Shown here: piece by piece, positions 1 through 5,528 of the stretch
How positions within the stretch are numbered: position 1 is the stretch's first letter
Layout: every line of letters starts with the position of its first letter
Assembly (NCBI GenBank): GCA_018623405.1
Contig: JAAZVO010000164.1
Span: 1-6,329, forward strand
Origin: Crocinitomicaceae bacterium
Lineage (GTDB): Bacteria > Bacteroidota > Bacteroidia > Flavobacteriales_G > Salibacteraceae
Reading direction: 5' to 3'
Length of the DNA: 6,329 nt
Notes under the pieces: model-generated
The model's input: only the letters and a program-made list of their open reading frames with translations
Databases searched by the model: none
What the model was told of the DNA's origin: nothing
Position numbers and translations under genes: made by a program

Positions 1-212
1 AAGTTTTTTTCAACCGCTATTTCTGGAGTTACATCAAAAGAATTTAAAATGTCCAATACTTGTGTTGGGCGATTTACATGGTATAGTAGAGAAGACATTC
101 CATCAAACCCAATGGTCCCGAAAAGTTGCTCGTAATAATAATTGCCATCGGGCTTTTTAAAGGTTGTGTGCCTCTTATGGGGAATCTTTCCTAAGGTGTG
201 GTATATCGGCAT
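1..212 (-). CDS. hmgA: Homogentisate 1,2-dioxygenase, N-terminal part (cut by window edge)
   Basis: The minus strand reads from an ATG at 212-210 through 70 complete codons with no stop and runs off the left edge. The protein begins MPIYHTLGKIPHKRH and continues with PDGNYYYEQLFGTIGFDG and SSLLYHVNRPTQV. I recognise this as the conserved N-terminus of bacterial homogentisate 1,2-dioxygenase, particularly the YEQLFGTIGFDGMSS stretch. The enzyme is a cytoplasmic Fe(II) dioxygenase that opens the ring of homogentisate to maleylacetoacetate in tyrosine and phenylalanine breakdown. The iron-binding residues lie in the missing C-terminal part, so catalytic competence cannot be judged. The family is usually a little under 400 residues in Bacteroidota, so less than a fifth is present. 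It is divergent from tdh, another amino-acid catabolic gene. No Shine-Dalgarno sequence precedes the start, as is normal in this phylum. Confidence 0.9.
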   Translation of the reverse strand, partial: MPIYHTLGKIPHKRHTTFKKPDGNYYYEQLFGTIGFDGMSSLLYHVNRPTQVLDILNSFDVTPEIAVEKN

Positions 213-226
213 GTGTTAATTTTTGG

Positions 227-258
227 CAAAAATATAAAGTTATAGGGGGCTTTTAAAA
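227..258 (-). promoter_or_regulatory. Candidate promoter for hmgA
   Basis: On the minus strand, TATTTTTG at 234-227 matches the Bacteroidota -7 consensus TAnnTTTG. A TTTT at 258-255 lies 20 bases upstream, where the -33 element (consensus TTTG) is expected, with one mismatch. The predicted transcript would start about 7 bases downstream, leaving a leader of only about 8-10 bases before the ATG. The short leader and the AT-rich context make this tentative. Confidence 0.35.
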
Positions 259-288
259 TGAGTTTCATCAACTTTAGGCTTTTAAATG
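248..288. repeat. Imperfect direct repeat GGCTTTTAAA(A)TG, two copies
   Basis: GGCTTTTAAAATG occupies 248-260 and GGCTTTTAAATG occupies 277-288. They differ by one A, and their starts are 29 bases apart. The first copy covers the putative -33 element of hmgA and the second covers that of tdh. Such placement would suit a regulator acting on both divergent genes, but the low-complexity TTTTAAAA core could also be coincidence in AT-rich intergenic DNA. The repeat is seen in the sequence; a regulatory role is inference. Confidence 0.4.
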
Positions 289-311
289 CATAGTGTTTTA
301 TGATAGTTTTG
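280..311 (+). promoter_or_regulatory. Candidate promoter for the tdh cluster
   Basis: TAGTTTTG at 304-311 is an exact match to the Bacteroidota -7 consensus TAnnTTTG. TTTT at 280-283 lies 20 bases upstream as a one-mismatch -33 element. The expected start point is near 317-319, giving a leader of about a dozen bases without a Shine-Dalgarno sequence. The architecture mirrors the hmgA promoter candidate on the other strand, with the same 20-base spacer. Confidence 0.5.
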
Positions 312-330
312 TGAACTTCTAAACATCTTT

Positions 331-1266
331 ATGGAACGCATATTAGTTATTGGTGCATTAGGGCAGGTTGGCCGCGAGTTACTAGAGCAATTAAGCAACA
401 AGTTTGGGGTTGAAAATGTAATTGCTGCAGATATAAAACAAGCTGATGACATCTCAAACAGGCAAGAAATATTAGATGTGTTAGATGCTGAAGCCCTTAG
501 AAACCTCGTAAAAAGAGAAAGTATTACACAGGTTTATAACTTGGCTGCCTTGCTTTCTGCAACAGCAGAGAAAAACATAAAGTTTGCTTGGAAACTAAGT
601 ATTGAAGGGCTTTTTAATGTGCTAGATATGGCAAAAGATGGGTTGATAAACAAAATCTTTTGGCCAAGCTCCATTGCTGTGTTCGGCCCCACAACACCTA
701 AAGATAGTACTCCACAACACACCATTATTGAACCTAATACGGTTTATGGCATTGGCAAGCAAGCAGGCGAACAATGGTGTAATTATTACCATCAAAAATT
801 TGGAGTTGATGTTAGAAGCATAAGGTATCCCGGATTAATTGGTCATAAGTCTCTACCGGGCGGAGGTACAACCGATTATGCCGTTGATATTTTTTATGAA
901 GCGCTAAAAAACAGTTCTTACAATTGTTTTTTATCCAGCGCTGCAACTTTACCAATGATGTACATGGAAGATGCAATAAGAGCAACCATTGATATTATGG
1001 AAGCGCCTTCTGAAAATATTAAGGTTAGAACCTCCTACAACATTGCGGGGTTTAGCTTTTCTCCTGCTGAATTGGCAGAGAAAATTAAAAATCACATACC
1101 TAATTTTACTATTACCTACAATCCTGACTTTAGAGATCAAATTGCTGCTACTTGGCCTTCTTCAATTAATGATGAGGCTGCCAAAAAAGATTGGGGATGG
1201 CAACCAAAATATACCTTAGATGATTTGGTTGAAGTTATGATTACTGAGATTCGCAAAAAAATATGA
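331..1266 (+). CDS. tdh: L-threonine 3-dehydrogenase, short-chain (SDR/epimerase-like) type
   Basis: This 311-residue cytoplasmic enzyme should oxidise L-threonine to 2-amino-3-ketobutyrate with NAD+, the first step of threonine breakdown to glycine and acetyl-CoA. The N-terminal Rossmann fold shows GALGQVG at residues 8-14, with Asp34 ending the second strand, as expected for NAD preference. NLAALLSA lies at 70-77. The catalytic set is Ser114 (in PSSIAVFGP) with Tyr139 and Lys143 (YGIGK). RYPG (165-168), PGGGTTDYA (176-184) and LPMMY (207-211) are hallmarks of the extended-SDR threonine dehydrogenases known from mouse and Flavobacterium. They separate it from general UDP-sugar epimerases and from the zinc-dependent E. 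coli Tdh. The length is complete. It is the first gene of a tight cluster, and its TGA stop overlaps the ATG of the next gene. The partner ligase Kbl is not in the window. Confidence 0.95.
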   Translation: MERILVIGALGQVGRELLEQLSNKFGVENVIAADIKQADDISNRQEILDVLDAEALRNLVKRESITQVYNLAALLSATAEKNIKFAWKLSIEGLFNVLDMAKDGLINKIFWPSSIAVFGPTTPKDSTPQHTIIEPNTVYGIGKQAGEQWCNYYHQKFGVDVRSIRYPGLIGHKSLPGGGTTDYAVDIFYEALKNSSYNCFLSSAATLPMMYMEDAIRATIDIMEAPSENIKVRTSYNIAGFSFSPAELAEKIKNHIPNFTITYNPDFRDQIAATWPSSINDEAAKKDWGWQPKYTLDDLVEVMITEIRKKI

Positions 1267-2273
1267 AACACTTTCCTTTAGTACTTTTATTGGCTTTTTT
1301 ATTGATTGGCTGCGCACCCGAGAACCAAAACTCTTCTGAACCTGCAAAAAGCAGCCCCGCTACCTCAGCCTCTTCAAAACCATATTTTCCAAAGTTTAAT
1401 GCAGATACTGCTTATAAGTTTATTGAAGAACAAGTCGCCTTTGGGCCAAGAGTGCCTAACACTCCTCAACATAAAGAAGCAGCAAAATATCTAGAAGCTC
1501 AACTAAAAAGACTTGGCGCAGAAGTTATCATACAAAATGCTGAGGTTACTGCTTATAATGATGATAAATTAGAGATTTACAATATAATGGGCCGTTTTCT
1601 GCCCGAACAAAAAGAAAGGATTTTACTATTTGCCCATTGGGATTCAAGGCATATTGCCGATAGAGACCCAGACGATGCAAATAAAGAAACCCCCATTTTA
1701 GGTGCCAATGATGGCGCAAGCGGTGTTGGGGTAATTTTAGAGGTGCTTAGGTCAATTAACCAAGATAGCCTTAAACCCAAGGTGGGAGTTGATGTAATCT
1801 TTTTTGATGCAGAAGATTACGGGCAGCCAAATGATGTTCAGTTTGGTATGAAAGAAAACACTTGGTGTCTAGGATCTCAATATTGGGCAAAAAACCAACC
1901 CATAAGAGACTTTAAGCCAAAGTTTGGAGTTTTATTAGATATGGTTGGTGCTGCAGATGCTATTTTTCCTAGAGAAGGAGTTAGCCTTTATTATGCAGAA
2001 AACATTGTAAACAAGGTTTGGAGTGTTGCCAATAGAATTGGACATGGTGCATATTTTTCAGGTGTGGTGGTTGAAAGCGGAATAACTGATGACCATCTTT
2101 ATGTAAATCAAATTGCTAAAATTCCGTCTATTGATATTATTCATTATGATGATAGAAGAAGAGATTTTGGTGAGTTTCACCATACCTTAAAAGATGATAT
2201 GAGTATCATTTCTAAAAGTACCTTAAAGGTTGTAGGAGAAGTTGTATTGGCCGTAATTTATGCTGAAGGATAA
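1263..2273 (+). CDS. Glutaminyl-peptide cyclotransferase-like M28 family lipoprotein
   Basis: A 336-residue protein with a signal peptide ending in lipobox LIGC (Cys17), followed by a Ser/Pro/Ala-rich linker to about residue 40. It should therefore be lipid-anchored in the cell envelope. The rest is an M28 metallopeptidase-like fold of the human-type glutaminyl cyclase kind. It shows FAHWDSR (123-129), GANDGASG (147-154, probable zinc ligand Asp150), FFDAEDYG (180-187, catalytic Glu184 and zinc ligand Asp185), LLDMVGA (224-230, Asp226), DDH (276-278) and HHT (306-308, zinc ligand His307). The sequence follows the human QC pattern, except that the human Glu-Glu pair is Glu-Asp here. The likely reaction converts N-terminal Gln to pyroglutamate. 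In Bacteroidota, signal peptidase I products commonly start with Gln (the Q-rule), so this would be the maturing enzyme. An aminopeptidase is the alternative. The start overlaps tdh by four bases, suggesting translational coupling. Residue roles come from alignment by eye. Confidence 0.87.
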   Translation: MKHFPLVLLLAFLLIGCAPENQNSSEPAKSSPATSASSKPYFPKFNADTAYKFIEEQVAFGPRVPNTPQHKEAAKYLEAQLKRLGAEVIIQNAEVTAYNDDKLEIYNIMGRFLPEQKERILLFAHWDSRHIADRDPDDANKETPILGANDGASGVGVILEVLRSINQDSLKPKVGVDVIFFDAEDYGQPNDVQFGMKENTWCLGSQYWAKNQPIRDFKPKFGVLLDMVGAADAIFPREGVSLYYAENIVNKVWSVANRIGHGAYFSGVVVESGITDDHLYVNQIAKIPSIDIIHYDDRRRDFGEFHHTLKDDMSIISKSTLKVVGEVVLAVIYAEG

Positions 2274-2648
2274 ATGAAAACCTATCAAGATATTGGTTTA
2301 CTTATTTTAAGGGTTTACGCCGGTGGTTTAATGGCATTTTCTCACGGATTCCCTAAGCTTTCAAAATTATTTTCAGGCGATTTTGGTTTTGCCAACCCAT
2401 TAGGAATAGGAGAAGTTCCATCATTAATACTTACCGTTTTTGCCGAATTCTTTTGTGCAGTTTTAGTGGTAATTGGTTTCCGTTCTAGGTTGGCAACTAT
2501 TCCATTAATGATAACCATGTTTGTAGCAGCATTTATTGTTCATGCTGATGATCCTTTCTCTAAAAAAGAATTTGGGCTGCTATATTTCTTCGCCTATTTG
2601 ATGATATTTTTAATGGGGCCCGGAAAATTTGCTATCGATAAAAAATAA
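2274..2648 (+). CDS. DoxX family inner-membrane protein
   Basis: A 124-residue, very hydrophobic protein with four predicted membrane segments, at about residues 7-25, 48-69, 72-91 and 100-117. The first helix ends in SHGFPKL (23-29), the HGxxKL-like signature seen at this position in DoxX/DoxD-like proteins. The middle of the protein has EFFCAVLVVIGFRSRLA, with the acidic residue and small-residue pattern typical of the family. Its length is normal for a single-domain member. DoxX proteins sit in the cytoplasmic membrane; proposed roles in redox homeostasis or as quinol oxidase subunits come from other organisms and do not establish a function here. The ATG follows directly on the TAA of the glutaminyl cyclase gene with no gap, so it is almost certainly co-transcribed with it. 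The AAGGA just before that stop is too close to the start to be a normal ribosome binding site. Confidence 0.9.
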   Translation: MKTYQDIGLLILRVYAGGLMAFSHGFPKLSKLFSGDFGFANPLGIGEVPSLILTVFAEFFCAVLVVIGFRSRLATIPLMITMFVAAFIVHADDPFSKKEFGLLYFFAYLMIFLMGPGKFAIDKK

Positions 2649-2660
2649 AAGTTTTGGTGT

Positions 2661-2692
2661 TTTCTTAAACCAAGGCTTAATCCCTATTTTCG
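2661..2692 (+). promoter_or_regulatory. Weak candidate promoter for polA
   Basis: TATTTTCG at 2685-2692 matches the -7 consensus TAnnTTTG with one mismatch. TTTC at 2661-2664 lies 20 bases upstream as a one-mismatch -33 element. The start point would fall near 2699, about ten bases before the polA ATG. The 61-base gap after the DoxX gene leaves room for a promoter, but read-through from the upstream cluster is equally possible. Confidence 0.3.
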
Positions 2693-2709
2693 AGCAATAA
2701 TCCAATTTC

Positions 2710-5493
2710 ATGTCAGATTCAGAAAAAAAACTCTTTTTGCTTGATGCTTATGCTCTCATTTTTAGGGCATATTATGCTTTTATCAAAAACCCTAGAATAA
2801 ACTCAAAAGGTTTAAATACATCGGCAATGTTTGGGTTTACCAACTCGCTGTTAGATATTTTAAACAACCAAAAACCTACGCATATTGCTGTTGTGTTTGA
2901 TTTTCCTGATAAAACCTTTAGAGAAGAGGTTTACCCTGAATACAAAGCCAATAGAGATGAAACGCCTGAAGATATTAAGCGCTCTGTGCCTTGGATAAAA
3001 GAAATTATCGAAGGCTTCAACATACCCATTTTAGAAGCAAAAGGTTATGAAGCTGACGATGTTATCGGAACCTTAGCTAAAAGGGCCGAGAAGGAGGATT
3101 TTACTACCTATATGATGACACCTGATAAAGATTTTGGGCAACTAGTTACCGATAAAATTTTTATGTACAAACCCGCTAGAATGGGAAATAGCGCTGAGGT
3201 TTGGGGGCCAAAAGAAGTTTGCGAACGTTTCGATTTACAGCATCCCGAACAGGTTATTGATATTTTAGGTTTAATGGGTGATTCTGTAGATAATATTCCA
3301 GGTGTTCCCGGAGTTGGTGAAAAAACAGCTATAAAGTTCATTAAAAGTTATGGCAGCGTAGAAGGGCTTTACGAAAATTTGCATGAGCTTAAGGGTAAAA
3401 TGAAAGAAAAGGTAGAGGCCAATAAAGAGCAGGCTTTACTTTCAAAACAACTTGCTACCATATTAATTGATGCCCCTGTACCATTCGATCCAAAAAGTTT
3501 AGAGGTAGAGCCACCAAATGCTGAAAAGCTAAAAGATCTTTTCGAAAAATTAGAGTTTAGGAGAATGGCTGAAAGAGTTTTGGGGGAAGAAATAAAAGAA
3601 GCTCCAAAAGTTGAAAGTGCCCAAATGGATTTATTTTCAACCACTGCAGAGCAACCCAAAAAAGAAGAATCTACAGGTTTTAAAACTATTGAAAACACCA
3701 ACCACCATTACACCCTATTACAAAAAGAAGACTTTAAATCTTTCGCAAAAAAACTAGAAGGCTTAACCTCTTTTTGTTTCGATACGGAAACCACAGGTCT
3801 TGATCCATTAACAGCTGAGTTGGTTGGACTTGCATTTGCGTTTAAACCCGGTGAAGCTTTTTACGCTCCTATTAGCGATGACAAAAAAACCGCTATAGAA
3901 GAGGTTTCAATTTTTAAAACCGCATTAGAAAACGAGAAAATAGAAAAGGTTGGACAAAACCTTAAGTATGATATTTTAATATTAAAAAACTACAACATTA
4001 CCGTAAAAGGAAAATTGTTTGATACCATGTTGGCGCATTACCTAATTGAGCCTGATATGCGCCGAAGAAGTATGGATGTGCTTGCCGAAACTTATCTAAA
4101 CTACCAACCTGTTTCAATTGAAACCTTGATTGGTAAAAAAGGCAAAAACCAAAAATCTATGCGCGATGTGCCTGTTGAAGATGTTGCTAAATATGCAGCA
4201 GAAGATGCAGACATAACGCTTCAGCTTAAAGAAAAATTTGAACCCGAGTTAGATAGGCTTGAGGTTAGAAAAGTGTTTGAAGATATTGAAACGCCTCTTA
4301 TTGGTGTGCTTTCAGAAATGGAAACCGAAGGTATTAACCTTAATGTGCCGGCACTAAAAAAACTATCAATTGAGCTTTTAGAAGAATTAAAAGAAATTGA
4401 AAAAGAAATTTATGATTTAGCAGGAACAGATTTTTTGATTTCATCGCCCAAGCAAGTAGGGGAAATTTTATTTGAAAGACTTAAGGTGGTTGATAAACCG
4501 AAAAAAACCAAATCGGGCCAATATGCAACTAATGAAGAGGTGCTTTCTCAATTGTCAGGAAAACATCCTATTGTAGATAAAATACTAGATTTTAGAGAGC
4601 TTCAGAAATTGAAAAGCACCTATGTTGACCCTCTTCCTGAAATGTTAAATCCCAACACCAAAAGAATACATACTTCTTACAATCAAATTATGGCTGCTAC
4701 GGGCAGGTTAAGTTCCGATAATCCAAACCTGCAAAATATTCCCATAAGAACTAGCCGCGGACAAGAAATTAGAAAGGCATTTGTTCCTAGAGATAATGAC
4801 CATATACTCTTGGCAAGTGATTACTCGCAAATTGAGCTTCGCATTATGGCAGAATTAAGCAAAGATGAGGGAATGATAGAAGCCTTTTCTAAGGGTATTG
4901 ACATTCATGCTGCCACAGCATCAAAGGTGTTTAATGTTCCGCTTGATGAGGTAGATAGAGACATGAGAAGTAAATCTAAAACTGTAAATTTTGGAATTAT
5001 TTACGGCATTTCAGCTTTTGGGCTTTCGCAAAGGGTAAATATCTCACGTTCTGAGGCTAAAGAATTAATTGATAATTACTTCTTGAAATATCCGGGTGTA
5101 AAAACCTTTATGGACAATCAAGTAGCATTTGCAAGAGACCATGGATATGTAAAAACAATTATGGGTAGAAGAAGAATATTAAATGATATTACTTCTCGTA
5201 ACCCGGTAGTTAGAGGACATGCTGAGAGAAACGCCATTAACGCCCCCATACAAGGCTCGGCAGCAGACATGATAAAAATTGCGATGATAAACGTGCAACG
5301 CGAGCTCACCAAAGGAAAGTTTAAAACTAAAATGCTTTTACAAGTTCATGATGAATTGGTTTTTGATGTTTTTAAACCTGAATTGGAAACCGTAAAACCA
5401 ATCATCGAAAAGCAAATGAAAGAAGCCATAAAGCTATCGGTACCTATAGAAGTTGAGTCGGGTATTGGTGAAAATTGGTTAGAAGCGCATTAA
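2710..5493 (+). CDS. polA: DNA polymerase I
   Basis: A 927-residue family A polymerase that fills gaps, removes RNA primers and serves excision repair; the length matches E. coli Pol I. The 5' nuclease domain (about 1-295) has LLDAYALIFRA with Asp12, YEADD (113-117), TPDKD (137-141), GDSVDNIPG (190-198) and a helix-hairpin-helix GVGEKTA. The 3'-5' exonuclease domain (about 325-515) keeps its metal ligands: Asp358 and Glu360 (DTETTG), Asp421 (NLKYD), and Tyr495/Asp499 (YAAEDAD). Proofreading should therefore be active, unlike in Taq-type enzymes. The polymerase domain has TGRLSSDNPNLQNIP (664-678), motif A DYSQIELR (704-711), motif B with Arg753, Lys757, Phe761 and Tyr765, and motif C QVHDE (878-882). 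Phe761 corresponds to E. coli Phe762, which favours rejection of dideoxynucleotides. The start is the ATG just before the conserved KLFLLDAYAL; no Shine-Dalgarno is present. No truncation or frameshift is seen. Confidence 0.99.
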   Translation: MSDSEKKLFLLDAYALIFRAYYAFIKNPRINSKGLNTSAMFGFTNSLLDILNNQKPTHIAVVFDFPDKTFREEVYPEYKANRDETPEDIKRSVPWIKEIIEGFNIPILEAKGYEADDVIGTLAKRAEKEDFTTYMMTPDKDFGQLVTDKIFMYKPARMGNSAEVWGPKEVCERFDLQHPEQVIDILGLMGDSVDNIPGVPGVGEKTAIKFIKSYGSVEGLYENLHELKGKMKEKVEANKEQALLSKQLATILIDAPVPFDPKSLEVEPPNAEKLKDLFEKLEFRRMAERVLGEEIKEAPKVESAQMDLFSTTAEQPKKEESTGFKTIENTNHHYTLLQKEDFKSFAKKLEGLTSFCFDTETTGLDPLTAELVGLAFAFKPGEAFYAPISDDKKTAIEEVSIFKTALENEKIEKVGQNLKYDILILKNYNITVKGKLFDTMLAHYLIEPDMRRRSMDVLAETYLNYQPVSIETLIGKKGKNQKSMRDVPVEDVAKYAAEDADITLQLKEKFEPELDRLEVRKVFEDIETPLIGVLSEMETEGINLNVPALKKLSIELLEELKEIEKEIYDLAGTDFLISSPKQVGEILFERLKVVDKPKKTKSGQYATNEEVLSQLSGKHPIVDKILDFRELQKLKSTYVDPLPEMLNPNTKRIHTSYNQIMAATGRLSSDNPNLQNIPIRTSRGQEIRKAFVPRDNDHILLASDYSQIELRIMAELSKDEGMIEAFSKGIDIHAATASKVFNVPLDEVDRDMRSKSKTVNFGIIYGISAFGLSQRVNISRSEAKELIDNYFLKYPGVKTFMDNQVAFARDHGYVKTIMGRRRILNDITSRNPVVRGHAERNAINAPIQGSAADMIKIAMINVQRELTKGKFKTKMLLQVHDELVFDVFKPELETVKPIIEKQMKEAIKLSVPIEVESGIGENWLEAH
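3622..3636 (+). other. Possible sliding-clamp binding motif QMDLF in PolA linker
   Basis: Residues 305-309 of PolA read QMDLF, close to the bacterial beta-clamp binding consensus QL(S/D)LF. The motif lies in a charged, probably disordered linker (about 295-325) between the 5' nuclease and the 3'-5' exonuclease domains, where it would be accessible. Binding itself is inference; short motifs like this can arise by chance. Confidence 0.4.
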
Positions 5494-5507
5494 TTTTTTT
5501 ACTTTTG
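5475..5507 (+). promoter_or_regulatory. Candidate promoter for the 5529 lipoprotein gene, overlapping the polA end
   Basis: TACTTTTG at 5500-5507 matches the Bacteroidota -7 consensus TAnnTTTG exactly. TTG at 5475-5477, inside the last codons of polA, lies 22 bases upstream as a -33 element. The start point would be near 5514, giving a leader of about 15 bases to the ATG at 5529. No terminator hairpin separates polA from this gene, so some read-through is also likely. Confidence 0.45.
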
Positions 5508-5528
5508 ATAGCATCTTAAAACCGCAAA

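Noticed and set aside
989..1219. 76-codon open frame on the plus strand inside tdh
   Set aside because: It overlaps conserved tdh sequence in another frame and is a Leu-rich translation without family features.
331..1266. Reading the 331 gene as a UDP-glucose 4-epimerase or other sugar epimerase
   Set aside because: The PGGGTTDYA, LPMMY and RYPG motifs are specific to SDR-type threonine dehydrogenases.
2652..2675. Inverted repeat TTTTGGT...ACCAAGG after the DoxX gene as a terminator
   Set aside because: Only five Watson-Crick pairs plus two G-U pairs, a ten-base loop and no following T run; too weak to call a terminator.
3369..3701. 110-codon open frame on the minus strand inside polA
   Set aside because: It lies antisense to a certain, conserved coding region, has Ser-rich unpatterned composition and no recognisable motif; it is a shadow of polA codon use.
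5471..5500. T run after the polA stop as an intrinsic terminator
   Set aside because: The T tract is real, but the only pairing upstream is AAAATT with AATTTT around a long loop, with no GC-containing stem; the region fits a promoter better.
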